Origin: Elusimicrobiota bacterium
GTDB lineage: Bacteria; Elusimicrobiota; Elusimicrobia; UBA1565; UBA9628
Direction: 5' to 3'
Length of the DNA: 64,000 bases
Assembly: GCA_027451985.1 (NCBI GenBank)
Contig: DAIDHS010000007.1
Location: 18,152-82,151, forward strand
Position numbers and translations under genes: made by a program. Positions within the stretch are counted from its first letter, which is position 1, and each line of letters starts with the position of its first letter. Positions 25,840 through 33,738 of the stretch are shown here, one piece after another. The notes under the pieces were generated by a model. It searched no databases. It was not told the origin of the DNA and saw nothing but the letters and a program-made list of their open reading frames with translations.

Positions 25840-26859
25840 ATGGCACGCATCTACCAGCGCAGCGGCAAAAACGGGACCTATTGGTACCTAGATTATGCCG
25901 TGGACGGCCGGCGCGTGCGCAAGCGGGTGGGGAAGTCCAAGCGCCTGGCGGACCTGGCCCTGGCCGATGTCCAGGTCAAGATCGAAAGAAAAGAGTTGGG
26001 CTTCGCCGCCAAGGATCGAAATTTTACCGAGTTCGTCCAGGAATACCTGAACTACGCCAAGAGCAACAAGGCCGCGCTATCCTACGATCGAGACATTCGG
26101 ACTCTCAAGATCTTCTCCGATTTCATGCAGGCTGGTCGCCTAAGCGCGATTACAGCCGCCAAGCTCGAAGCCTATAAGGCCCGCAGGCGCGAGCAGGGAG
26201 CAATGGCCTCCACCGTCAATCGAGAGTTGAATACCATCAAGGCCATGCTTAACAAGGCCGTGGCGTGGGGGGCTTTGGCTCAAAACCCGGCCAAGTCGGT
26301 GCAAAAATTCAAGGAGCCCAAGCGGCAAGTGCGGTACCTGACCAAAGAGCAGGCCCGCGCCGCTCTTAAGGCCGCTGATGAGCGTTTAAAGCCCATCCTT
26401 GAAACTTTCCTGCACACCGGCCTGCGCCGCGACGAGCTCATCCACTTGACTTGGGCTGACATCGACTTCAAGAATAAGGTTCTTTCGGTCCAAGCCAAGG
26501 ACGGCTGGCACCCCAAGGACTACGAAGTCCGGCATATCCCCATGACGGATCGCCTTATCAAGGTTTTGCAGGCCCATCCCAAAAGGGATGGTTCCTATAT
26601 ATTCAGGAATGGTGGCGGCCACATCCTCGATGGCAATGTCTTATCCCGTGATTTCAGGGTCCTTTTCCGCCGTTGCGGTATCAAGAACGCCTCGGTCCAT
26701 ATCCTGCGCCACACATTCGCCAGCCATTTAGTTATGAATGGGGCGGACATCTATACGGTCCAAAAGCTCCTGGGCCATTCCAGCATTAAGACCACGGAAA
26801 TTTACGCCCACCTGGCTCCGGATTACCTCCGCTCAGCTATCCAAAAGCTGGAGTATTAG
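25840..26859 (+). CDS. int: Tyrosine-type site-specific integrase
   Basis: 339 residues from ATG 25840; the frame extends nine codons upstream into the arm-type repeat, which argues against the earlier start. The N-terminus has an arm-binding-like segment (GTYWYLDYAVDGRRVRKRVGKS), then a SAM-like core-binding domain (FTEFVQEYLNYAKSNKAALSYDRD, about residues 55-140). The catalytic domain contains HTGLRRDELIHLTWADID (Arg box), HILRHTFASHLVMNGADIYTVQKLLGHSS and final Tyr in TTEIYAHL. It should catalyse integration into tRNA-Glu with the att repeats flanking this island. Confidence 0.95.
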   Translation: MARIYQRSGKNGTYWYLDYAVDGRRVRKRVGKSKRLADLALADVQVKIERKELGFAAKDRNFTEFVQEYLNYAKSNKAALSYDRDIRTLKIFSDFMQAGRLSAITAAKLEAYKARRREQGAMASTVNRELNTIKAMLNKAVAWGALAQNPAKSVQKFKEPKRQVRYLTKEQARAALKAADERLKPILETFLHTGLRRDELIHLTWADIDFKNKVLSVQAKDGWHPKDYEVRHIPMTDRLIKVLQAHPKRDGSYIFRNGGGHILDGNVLSRDFRVLFRRCGIKNASVHILRHTFASHLVMNGADIYTVQKLLGHSSIKTTEIYAHLAPDYLRSAIQKLEY

Positions 26860-26925
26860 GGGGAGGGGATTGGGCCGGGAAACATATTATTCATTTCGCG
26901 ATTTGCGAAATACGAAATTATCTGT

Positions 26926-26931
26926 TATACT
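26926..26931 (+). promoter_or_regulatory. -10 element of the HTH gene (TATACT, 6 bases before ATG)
   Basis: TATACT-N6-ATG with no Shine-Dalgarno. The upstream 40 bases also contain the palindrome-like TTTCGCGATTTGCGAAATACGAAA, with repeated CGAAAT/ATTTCG half-sites that could serve as an operator for the encoded regulator. Confidence 0.5.
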
Positions 26932-26937
26932 CTTAGC

Positions 26938-27474
26938 ATGCAAGCTCTACAAGGCGTTAAACCGCAAGATATTCTTGTCTTGCTCAAGCTCAAGCTCAAT
27001 GAAGACCGCTCCTGGCGGCTGGTGGACCTGGCCCAGGAACTGGGGCTTTCCGTCTCCGAGGTCAGCATGGCCTTGGAGCGGGCCCGGAATTCCGGCCTCA
27101 TCGACAGCGCGAAAAAAAGAGTCATGCGCTCCGCGCTTGAGGAATTCATTCTCCACGGCTTAAAATACGTCTATCCGGCCCAGCCCGGCCCCGTGTGCCG
27201 GGGGATTCCCACGGCCCATTCCGCGCCGCCCATCGCCCATCGCATCGTCTCCGATGACAACGACCAATATGTCTGGCCGGACGCGGATGGCTCCTTGCGC
27301 GGGCAAGCCATCGAGCCGCTCTATGGCTCGGTTCCTGCGGCCGCGCGCAAGGACCCCAAACTTCATGAGATGCTGGCCCTCATCGACGCCCTTCGCGCAG
27401 GCCGGGCGCGGGAGCGAAGCATCGCCGCAGAGGAGATTAAACAACGCCTCCATGGGGACAGCAAAAAACACTAA
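26938..27474 (+). CDS. Winged-helix DNA-binding protein paired with a nucleotidyltransferase
   Basis: 178 residues. The N-terminal HTH of MarR type reads WRLVDLAQELGLSVSEVSMALERARNSGLI (residues 24-53). The rest is a conserved-looking domain with RGIPTAHSAPPIAHRI and EPLYGSVPAAARKDPKLHEM followed by a final helix. The same arrangement, a DNA-binding protein followed by an AbiEii-like nucleotidyltransferase, is seen in many genomes and is suspected to act as a toxin-antitoxin or defence pair; the HTH partner would be regulator/antitoxin. The 3' end overlaps the next gene by 23 bases. Confidence 0.7.
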   Translation: MQALQGVKPQDILVLLKLKLNEDRSWRLVDLAQELGLSVSEVSMALERARNSGLIDSAKKRVMRSALEEFILHGLKYVYPAQPGPVCRGIPTAHSAPPIAHRIVSDDNDQYVWPDADGSLRGQAIEPLYGSVPAAARKDPKLHEMLALIDALRAGRARERSIAAEEIKQRLHGDSKKH

Positions 27475-28156
27475 AAATCTGACGTTGCTCTCCATCGTGG
27501 CGCGGGGCCTGCAAAGCCTTAAGGAAAAAGTCGTCTTTGTCGGAGGCGCGACTATCGACCTCCACATGGACCCGGCCGCGCCTGAAAGCCGTCCCACGGA
27601 CGACGTGGACTGCGTGGTCGAAATCGCCACCAGGGGTCAATATCACGATTTCGAGGAGCAACTCCGCAAGCTGGGCTTTGCCCATCCGCTAGGAGAAAAA
27701 GCGCCCATCTGCCGATGGAAATTCCAAGGCGTCCAAGTCGATGTCATGCCCACAAAAGGCGCGGCCTTGGGCTTTAGCAACCGCTGGTATCAAGATGGGA
27801 TGGAACGCGCGGAACGCTTTACACTCGCGGATGGCACGGGAATTTTGGCGTTCTCCGTGCCCTATTTGCTGGCTTCTAAAATAGAGGCCTTCCTTGACCG
27901 CGGCAAAGACGATTACTTGGCCAGCCACGACATGGAGGACATCATAGCTCTGTTAGATGGCTGTCCCGATATCGAAGATACAATCCGAAAAGCTCCCGCA
28001 GATCTTCGGGAATATCTGGCTATGCAGTTTAGCCGGATGCTTGATACTGAGAGCTTCTTGCATGGTCTGGATGGCAATTTAAAAACCGGCCCCGCAGGCT
28101 CCCAACGAGTTGAACGCTGCCTTGCCATCCTCAGACGCATCACCCAACATAAGTAA
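27452..28156 (+). CDS. AbiEii-like nucleotidyltransferase
   Basis: 234 residues from ATG 27452, which overlaps the upstream HTH gene; the frame is open from 27254 but only this start gives the conserved N-terminus. Pol-beta nucleotidyltransferase hallmarks are VVFVGGATIDLHMD and TDDVDCVVEI (GG ... DxD, residues 29-57) with a third acidic position in VQVDVMP. The family signature KIEAFLDRGKDDYLASHDMEDII follows. Relatives transfer nucleotides to tRNA or proteins as toxins, or act in defence. I infer a toxin-like partner for the HTH protein; not proven. Confidence 0.75.
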   Translation: MGTAKNTKNLTLLSIVARGLQSLKEKVVFVGGATIDLHMDPAAPESRPTDDVDCVVEIATRGQYHDFEEQLRKLGFAHPLGEKAPICRWKFQGVQVDVMPTKGAALGFSNRWYQDGMERAERFTLADGTGILAFSVPYLLASKIEAFLDRGKDDYLASHDMEDIIALLDGCPDIEDTIRKAPADLREYLAMQFSRMLDTESFLHGLDGNLKTGPAGSQRVERCLAILRRITQHK

Positions 28157-28216
28157 TATTTGCACCGCTTAACCTCACCGTATCCCACGCCGTAGTTCGT
28201 TCGCTGCTGCCCCGCC

Positions 28217-28423
28217 CTAATTCAAATCAATCTCTACCCGCCTTTTGCTCCGCCCATCCGTCTCCCGACCCTTCAACCACGCCACCAAACTCGCCTGATT
28301 AAACCGTACCAATGTTCCCAACTTCACCACCGGAATATACCGCTCATGCACCCACTGATAGATGGTCCTGGGCTTGACTTGCAGCCACTGGGCCACCTCC
28401 TCAACCGTCAAAAGCTTGTCCAT
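28217..28423 (-). CDS. Excisionase/AlpA-like helix-turn-helix protein
   Basis: 68 residues. The single domain LTVEEVAQWLQVKPRTIYQWVHERYIPVVKLGTLVRFNQASLVAWL is the HTH_17 (MerR-like, excisionase) fold, with a short basic tail. In integrative elements these small proteins bend att DNA for excision or act as AlpA-type activators of the integrase. The gene lies between the NTase (convergent) and the repeat-rich region 28491-28712, which is upstream of it and may be its control region or binding site. Confidence 0.85.
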   Translation of the reverse strand: MDKLLTVEEVAQWLQVKPRTIYQWVHERYIPVVKLGTLVRFNQASLVAWLKGRETDGRSKRRVEIDLN

Positions 28424-28490
28424 CCCTTACCCGTTTATTCCAATTCCCTCAAGAAATTATTTCCCGCTTCTCCCCGCCCTTCGCCCGCCA

Positions 28491-28550
28491 GCCTCCTGAC
28501 CACCCCATCACTCTTCTACTCTCCTGGTTGTGAGGGGGTGGTCAGGAGGC
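28491..28550. repeat. Long inverted repeat, 16-bp perfect arms
   Basis: GCCTCCTGACCACCCC at 28491-28506 is the exact reverse complement of 28535-28550. After one mismatch, four more pairs (TCAC/GTGA) extend the stem to 21 positions with an 18-base loop. It lacks a T run, so it is not an ordinary terminator on either strand. Purpose unknown; a recombination or replication hairpin is possible. Confidence 0.75.
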
Positions 28551-28632
28551 TCGAAGCCGCGCTTTTTGGCGCAAAGGCGGGCAAAAAGTGCCGCTCGTCC
28601 CTCCATTTTTCGCAATCGCCTCCGTCACTTTT

Positions 28633-28712
28633 CAACGTCTAGGTTTCTAGACGTTGCCCTAGACGTTGGATTTTCCCTACGTCTGCAATAACAGACGTAG
28701 GTGCAGACGTAG
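28633..28712. repeat. Two inverted-plus-direct repeat triplets with AGACGT core
   Basis: First triplet: CAACGTCTAG (28633-28642), then CTAGACGTTG (28647-28656) and again CTAGACGTTG (28659-28668). Second triplet: CTACGTCTG (28677-28685), CAGACGTAG (28692-28700) and CAGACGTAG (28704-28712). Both share the layout inverted copy, copy, 2-3 base gap, copy. The six AGACGT cores look like operator or iteron units for a dedicated DNA-binding protein, perhaps the neighbouring MerR-like or excisionase-like protein. Confidence 0.8.
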
Positions 28713-28766
28713 CATTCTGCCGCTTTGACGCCTAAAATCCGACCACTTCGCGGGGCCATTGACGCT

Positions 28767-29534
28767 CTATTTCCCACGTCCCGCCCGCGCTCGCCGGGCC
28801 AGTATCTTGCGGGAAATCTTCCGACCGATGAGCTGCTTTTGCGCCAGATTCTTGAAGTCTTGCGCCGATTCCCGCCGCACAAAGTCAGCCCGACGCCCGG
28901 ACTCGACCCAGCTTTTTATCTCCTGGAGTCGGCCCAAAATCAGCTTTTGCTCCAAGCTTTGCAGGGCGTTGCCGGGCTCCGTGGCCAGTGCCAGTGCCTG
29001 GCTTGAGGGCAGGATATCCTGGAGCATCACGTCGCACGCCTTGGCCATCACCACGTCCTTAAGCCCGAAGCCGGCAGCGCCCATCTTGGCCAAATCCAGC
29101 AGGTCCGCGGTGGATAAGACCCGCGCGGTCATCACGTGGTGCTCGTCTTGCGGTACCTTTTCCAGCAGTTCCTTTATGGTCTCAAGCGGGAGGTGATAGG
29201 CCTTCCGTAGGGTCAGGATGGTTCCCAAAAGCTCCAAATGGTCAGGGTAAACGTAGTAATCTGCTTTGTCACCGGTGCGATGGACCGGAGCCGGTAAGAG
29301 CCCAAGTTTAGCTGAGCTATAGGCCTTAAGCTCCCGCAGGCTGAGCCTGGATTCCAGCAAAGTCTCGACCACTTCCAGGAAATCCGCATCCTTGACTAGC
29401 ACTCGCGGCACCGCTGTTCCGGCCTTGTCCGCCTTCCATTTCTCTTGGGCGTAATACTTCAGCAGACCCTCAAAACCATGGACCGGCAACTTATTTATCT
29501 CTTCTTCAGATGGCCATTTCTTCTCATCCATCAT
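28767..29534 (-). CDS. MerR-like DNA-binding protein
   Basis: 255 residues. Residues 65-115 resemble a MerR winged helix: LSLRELKAYSSAKLGLLPAP, YYVYPDHLELLGTILTLRKAYHLPLETIKELLEKV. An N-terminal extension of 60 residues precedes it, and a long helical C-terminus ends in a strongly basic tail (KQLIGRKISRKILARRARAGRGK). A second ATG lies directly after the first. No effector-binding domain is recognised. It could regulate the island through the repeats at 28633-28712, just past its 3' end. Confidence 0.6.
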   Translation of the reverse strand: MMDEKKWPSEEEINKLPVHGFEGLLKYYAQEKWKADKAGTAVPRVLVKDADFLEVVETLLESRLSLRELKAYSSAKLGLLPAPVHRTGDKADYYVYPDHLELLGTILTLRKAYHLPLETIKELLEKVPQDEHHVMTARVLSTADLLDLAKMGAAGFGLKDVVMAKACDVMLQDILPSSQALALATEPGNALQSLEQKLILGRLQEIKSWVESGRRADFVRRESAQDFKNLAQKQLIGRKISRKILARRARAGRGK

Positions 29535-29852
29535 GCCAAAAGCCCTCGCTCCCGCATTATTTTCAAGCCAGCAGGCAGTTATTTTACCTTATCGATATCA
29601 TCAGAACCTCCTCTCTATCGTCGCGTGGCCTATGCTTGGTACTTAAAAGATTTGCGACAACTCATCAAAGCCCCTAAGGTCACGGATAATAATCGCGATG
29701 AAGCTCTTGGATGCGCCATAAACCATTTTAATCTAGAACTTTTATAAATAGCCCCGAATGTCCGGACACTTTGTATGATCCTTGGTATTGGGAAACTGTT
29801 TTTGTATGGTGTCTTGCATTAGCAAGTATTATCTCCTCCTACTAGCGTTCTG
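29535..29852. other. 318-base region without a convincing gene
   Basis: The left half contains a plus-strand frame ending at 29747 (SEPPLYRRVAYAWYLKDL ... INHFNLELL) that reads like real protein but has no start of its own outside the MerR-like gene; it may be a gene remnant. The right part, AT-rich, holds TGTCCGGACA (a perfect palindrome near 29760) and probably the promoter of the glycosyltransferase at 29853. Confidence 0.4.
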
Positions 29853-31451
29853 ATGCGGCGTTCTGCGCGTTTTTACGGCCTCCTTTCGGTCCTTATCTCT
29901 TGGGGCCTATTTCTTTTTCTGCTTGCTCGCGTCTGGCCGTATCAAGGCGTCTTGACCGGTGAAGCACAGGGCGGCGCGGCGGCCTACGCTTGGATTCACC
30001 AAATCCCAGGCATGTTCTTGAGACCAACCGTCTCGCTCTTCGGCTGGAAAATCCCCCTGATGTACAACTATTTCCACGGCCCATGGGGCATCTACCTGTT
30101 GGCACCGTTTGTGGCTTTGGGCGGATGCACGCTGGCGACTCTGCGAATTTACTCCGCGTTCATGTTTTTACTCGCGATTTGGGGGACTTGGCGCATAACG
30201 TTCCTTGTTACCAAAGATGAAATAGCAGCGTTTATGGCCGCGACCCTGCTGGCCGTCTGCCCCGCAATGATTATGACGCGCAGCGAATCGCTCAGCGCGC
30301 CGGACGTTGCGGCCTCGGTCTGGACTTTGGTGTTCGCCCTATCTTATGTCCGCACGCGCAAAACGACGCATGCTTGGGCGGCTTGCGCCGCCTTTTTTCT
30401 CGGGCTCTGCACGCGGACCTGGGTCGCCGGCCTCGGCGTCGGCTTGCTGCTTTATGCGGCGCTGACTTGGAAGCATGTTCTGAATTTGCTGCCGCCATCG
30501 TCTCAAGCCCGAGAAAGGCTCATCTGCGGCGGCGCGATTGTGGCTGGGATTTTCGTGTTTCCCATCCTGGCTTATAATGCGACCCACGGCTGGGTCAGCG
30601 TATTGTTTTATGCGAATGATACGGTTCAACGGCACGGATTACGTTGTGGCTTGCCCGGCTATGCCGCATGTAGCAATCTGGCGTATTGGACGAATTTGAA
30701 GTTCAACGTACACCAATTAAAAATCATGTGCGACGGCACCAGGCTGGTTATTTTCAGGGAGCCTTGGCATTGGCTTTATGTCGGACTACTTTTGATTTCT
30801 TTCGTTTTCACTCTAAGAAACTCTTGGCGCCGGCGTACGCTTTGGAATTCTTCAGCGGCGTTGTGGATTGTCGCTCTGGGCTATTTTCTTGTCGCAGCCA
30901 TTACTCCGACAACCCAAACCATCAGCCATCTGACCTGCTTGATTCCCATTCTGGCCGTACTGTCGGTTTTATGGATTGCGGCTGTTCCCATAAAGAGGAG
31001 GCGGATTGCCATTATCGTCATGGCAGTGGCTTGCGTTGTCCAGTTTTCCGGTGACGTATGGCTTTTCCGTAAGTGGAATGTGGATGTTGCTGCGCATCAT
31101 TGGTACGAAATGTCACCCTTGGTGATTGACGTTTGCCATTGGGCAGGTAAGGAGGCGCGAACCCCCGTCGTCTCCCTATCACAACCTTTTACCGAGGCCG
31201 CGCCTTATTTTTCGCAGGGCCGCGCGATTCTCCTTCCATGGCCCTACTGGGAACCTCATTACCGTATGCCGTGGAAACAGTGGCTGCTGCGCAAGGACAA
31301 GCCTTACTTTCTTACTGAAGACAGCCTGGAGACTGCTAAGGTCGCTGAACTTAAAGCCGAGGCGAAAAAACTGGGCGTTGCCTTGGTCAGAGTCAAGGTT
31401 TTCCCTGATCCATTGGGCCACCCCGCATTTGAAGTTTACCGGGTTAGATGA
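29853..31451 (+). CDS. GT-C membrane glycosyltransferase (GT39/ArnT-like), island cargo
   Basis: 532 residues with about eleven hydrophobic helices beginning FYGLLSVLISWGLFLFLLARVW. The first extracytoplasmic loop and the TLRIYSAFMFLLAIWGTWRI/YVRTRKTTHAWAACAAFFLGLCTRTW region match PMT_2/DUF2029-type GT-C enzymes that use polyprenyl-phosphate sugars at the outer face of the inner membrane. The C-terminal 130 residues are soluble. It overlaps the SGNH gene by 4 bases, so both act together, likely in modifying a surface glycan or protein. Base composition is less GC-rich than chromosomal neighbours. Confidence 0.75.
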   Translation: MRRSARFYGLLSVLISWGLFLFLLARVWPYQGVLTGEAQGGAAAYAWIHQIPGMFLRPTVSLFGWKIPLMYNYFHGPWGIYLLAPFVALGGCTLATLRIYSAFMFLLAIWGTWRITFLVTKDEIAAFMAATLLAVCPAMIMTRSESLSAPDVAASVWTLVFALSYVRTRKTTHAWAACAAFFLGLCTRTWVAGLGVGLLLYAALTWKHVLNLLPPSSQARERLICGGAIVAGIFVFPILAYNATHGWVSVLFYANDTVQRHGLRCGLPGYAACSNLAYWTNLKFNVHQLKIMCDGTRLVIFREPWHWLYVGLLLISFVFTLRNSWRRRTLWNSSAALWIVALGYFLVAAITPTTQTISHLTCLIPILAVLSVLWIAAVPIKRRRIAIIVMAVACVVQFSGDVWLFRKWNVDVAAHHWYEMSPLVIDVCHWAGKEARTPVVSLSQPFTEAAPYFSQGRAILLPWPYWEPHYRMPWKQWLLRKDKPYFLTEDSLETAKVAELKAEAKKLGVALVRVKVFPDPLGHPAFEVYRVR

Positions 31452-33160
31452 AAATAAGCATGCTGCGTAAGGCCTTCATTTTCCTTAGAAACACCGCATT
31501 AGGACTGGGAAGCGTTTTAGCCGTTTTGGCCGCAGTTGAGCTTTGTGCGCGCGGACTTTGGGGGAGGCCGTCTCTCGCCCCTCTGCCGCAGGGCTTCCAG
31601 TATAACTATACGGACACCTTGACGCCCTTTTTTAAGCCCGCGGAGCGCCTGCCGGGCGGATATGTGCTTTACAAGTCTGCCCGTGTCGGGGCGGCGCCCG
31701 AGACTTTTGTCATGCCCAAGCTGGCGGGCGACTACCGCATCATGATCATCGGCGGTTCGGTCGCAGTACCCATCGGCGAGTTCCGGCAATTCTGGCCCAT
31801 CGTGGAGAAGCTCTTCGGACCCAGGCATCGGGTCGAGCTCATTACCTGCGGCATGCCCGGCTATGACAGCGGCCAGAGCCTGGATGTTCTGCATAGGATT
31901 TTGCGCTATAAGCCAAATCTCATCATAGACATGGACGGTAACAACGAATACGGTCGCACCGAGATGACTCCTCTGCAAATTCGTCTCTACTTGGCGGATC
32001 GCGCCATGAGCCGTCTTTGGATATATCGGGGATTCAAAAAGCTTATTCGCGCCCATTTAGATGCCTGGGATGCGGGTACACCGGTTCCCGCTGGCACAAC
32101 AGAGTTGAACTTCGAAAGGAACCTGCGAAGTATTGTTCAGCTCTGCCGTTCGCACGGCGTACGCATCGTGCTCTGCACTTTGCCGGCCAACCTTCGCGAC
32201 ATGCCGCCAATGGCGCGGGCGCCACGGTGGAGCGACCGCGTTTTTTTTATGGCCATGCAAGCCTACCAAGCCCGGGATAATTCCCGTGCGGCAGCGCTTT
32301 TTAACGCTTATCTCGGCAAGCACCCGACCAATCCGGCTGCGCATTATTACCTGGGCCGCACGCTTGAACGTTTGAGGCATCCTAGAGAGGCTGTCCGGCA
32401 ATACGACCTGGCCGCAGACTGGGATAAGCCCGGAAGCCGGACGCCGCCGGACCGCAACGCGGATATCCGGCGCATCGCGCGTCGGGAGGGCGTGCCGCTG
32501 GCAGACTTGGCGCGGCTCTTGGGCTCCTGGGCCAAGTTGCCCGGGGCTCCCGGCGATTCGCTCTTTTTCGACAACTGCCACGTATGGGCTGCTGGCAATC
32601 CGATCCTGCTTCAGGATATTTTATCCGCCGCGTTTCCAAAAAATCAGAAGCTCAAGGTGACAGCCAAAGAACCATCATCCTGGTTGCCGCGCCCTTTCCC
32701 TACAGTGCATATGTTGCTCGCGGCCGCTGGTGAGATCACTTTGCCTGTGGCGAACCAAGGTGAGAATTTAAGCGAAGTGTCCATTGAACTCATGCGGCGC
32801 GCCTACCGTGCCAACCCCCGGCTCTTCATGCGGACGCTAATGGCACCGAAGACTGTTCTCAAGAAATCACTTTGGCCCTGGGACCCTGGAACTGTCGAGC
32901 GCATGATGCGACAGTGGCCCTTTATTCTTAGTGTCGCAGGGGAAATGTTTCGCCGCGAAGGACGTTACAAGCAGGCCTTATTCTGCGCTAAACGCAGTTT
33001 GAAACTAGCCCCTGGAGGGGAAGAAGCCCTTTTGGTTAAAGCTCTGGCGCTTAATCGATTAGGCCAACAGGCGCGGGCTAGAGCAATTTTGCGCCGACTT
33101 GTGCGCGCTCATCCAGATCAGAGGGATATTCTTCTTTGGGCCAAGACTATAGGCGCATGA
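31448..33160 (+). CDS. Membrane-anchored SGNH hydrolase with internal and C-terminal TPR segments, island cargo
   Basis: 570 residues. One N-terminal helix (FLRNTALGLGSVLAVLAAVEL) anchors a periplasmic domain. SGNH blocks are visible as IIGGSVAVP (Ser104), DMDGNNEY (Asn165/166) and FFDNCHVW (Asp375, His378). Between blocks III and V a TPR-like insert occurs (AAHYYLGRTLERLRHPREAVRQYDLAAD, about residues 297-324), and the C-terminus again has TPR helices (YKQALFCAKRSLKLAPGGEEALLVKALALNRLG). SGNH enzymes of this kind esterify or de-esterify glycans. Coupled to the GT-C gene by overlap; the pair may decorate a surface polymer. Confidence 0.7.
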   Translation: MKISMLRKAFIFLRNTALGLGSVLAVLAAVELCARGLWGRPSLAPLPQGFQYNYTDTLTPFFKPAERLPGGYVLYKSARVGAAPETFVMPKLAGDYRIMIIGGSVAVPIGEFRQFWPIVEKLFGPRHRVELITCGMPGYDSGQSLDVLHRILRYKPNLIIDMDGNNEYGRTEMTPLQIRLYLADRAMSRLWIYRGFKKLIRAHLDAWDAGTPVPAGTTELNFERNLRSIVQLCRSHGVRIVLCTLPANLRDMPPMARAPRWSDRVFFMAMQAYQARDNSRAAALFNAYLGKHPTNPAAHYYLGRTLERLRHPREAVRQYDLAADWDKPGSRTPPDRNADIRRIARREGVPLADLARLLGSWAKLPGAPGDSLFFDNCHVWAAGNPILLQDILSAAFPKNQKLKVTAKEPSSWLPRPFPTVHMLLAAAGEITLPVANQGENLSEVSIELMRRAYRANPRLFMRTLMAPKTVLKKSLWPWDPGTVERMMRQWPFILSVAGEMFRREGRYKQALFCAKRSLKLAPGGEEALLVKALALNRLGQQARARAILRRLVRAHPDQRDILLWAKTIGA

Positions 33161-33687
33161 GTTTTTGTATGTGGTGGATGGGACATGTCTCTTGCCGGGA
33201 TATTCAAACGAGCTTAGTATTCGGCCCAGCCAAGAATATAGCGGCACAGGAACCGTCTTTTGACGAACACTGGCAGGTTAATGGCATTTTGCGTGAAGCT
33301 TAACTGGGGGAGCTTAAAGAACTCTCTTTACGATGCCGGCGTGTCGGTCAACGCTCGGCGCGCCAAGGGCGGCCGGCGCTTCAGCCATTTTTAAACCCGT
33401 TTTTCGTTGAACGATTTGCCGTAAGATTGCGCTGTTCGGCCCGTGCGGGTCAAAAACCTGCGCCCGACATATATTTTGATCCGGTTAAATTCGTATAATT
33501 ATAAAAGTCAGTTTAGGCTATAGTTTCAAAAATAGCACTAACTAGATTTGTGCCAAATTTGTGCCATTTTAGGATGAAAACGGGTGTCAACCGATGTCAG
33601 CCCATGCAAGCAGGCGCAAACTGATTTCTCGACGAGAAAAGGCCTGAAAATGACCTTGTCGACGGAAAAGCCTGAATAGACCCGTTC
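33161..33687. other. Right-end non-coding region of the island
   Basis: About 527 bases. A 37-codon frame 33281-33394 exists without support. The region around 33475-33545 is AT-rich with TATAATTATAAAA and no gene. The 19-bp arm-type repeat lies at 33549-33567. The remainder leads into attR. No terminator is evident after the SGNH gene. Confidence 0.6.
33549..33567. repeat. Putative integrase arm-type repeat, right end
   Basis: Same 19 bases as 25812-25830, same orientation. Extra upstream bases (GATT) lengthen the pair to TTTGTGCCA twice. Sits 121 bases inside attR. Confidence 0.5.
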
Positions 33688-33738
33688 GCCCTTTCAAGGC
33701 CGAAACACGAGTTCGATTCTCGTCGGGGGCACCACTTT
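33688..33738 (+). other. attR: 51-bp direct repeat, tRNA-Glu 3' fragment
   Basis: Identical to 25750-25800. It contains the anticodon loop through CCA but no 5' half, so it is a displaced tRNA remnant and not a functional tRNA. Confidence 0.92.

Larger units (their letters stand above)
28424..28766. other. 343-base non-coding control region inside the island
   Basis: No convincing gene. It lies upstream of the excisionase-like gene and downstream of the MerR-like gene, both on the minus strand. It holds a long hairpin (28491-28550) and a block of six AGACGT-type repeats (28633-28712). Pyrimidine-rich sequence occupies 28437-28500. Confidence 0.7.
25750..33738. mobile_element. tRNA-Glu integrated genomic island, about 8 kb
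   Basis: Bounded by 51-bp perfect direct repeats (25750-25800 and 33688-33738). Contents in order: tyrosine integrase, HTH/nucleotidyltransferase pair, excisionase-like protein (minus), repeat-rich control region, MerR-like protein (minus), then GT-C glycosyltransferase and SGNH/TPR protein as probable cargo. There is no relaxase, replication protein or structural phage gene, so it resembles a small integrative element or satellite mobilised by another element. The right half is visibly less GC-rich than the chromosome around it. Internal 19-bp repeats near both ends may be integrase arm sites. Confidence 0.88.

Noticed and set aside
28491..28712. CRISPR array
   Set aside because: Repeats are short, mixed in orientation and lack regular spacers; no cas genes in the window.
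28625..28882. 85-codon minus-strand frame across the AGACGT repeats
   Set aside because: Crosses the repeat block and overlaps the MerR-like gene in another frame; no family resemblance.
33688..33738. Second tRNA-Glu gene
   Set aside because: Only the 3' two-thirds is present, so it cannot fold as a tRNA; it is the displaced att copy.
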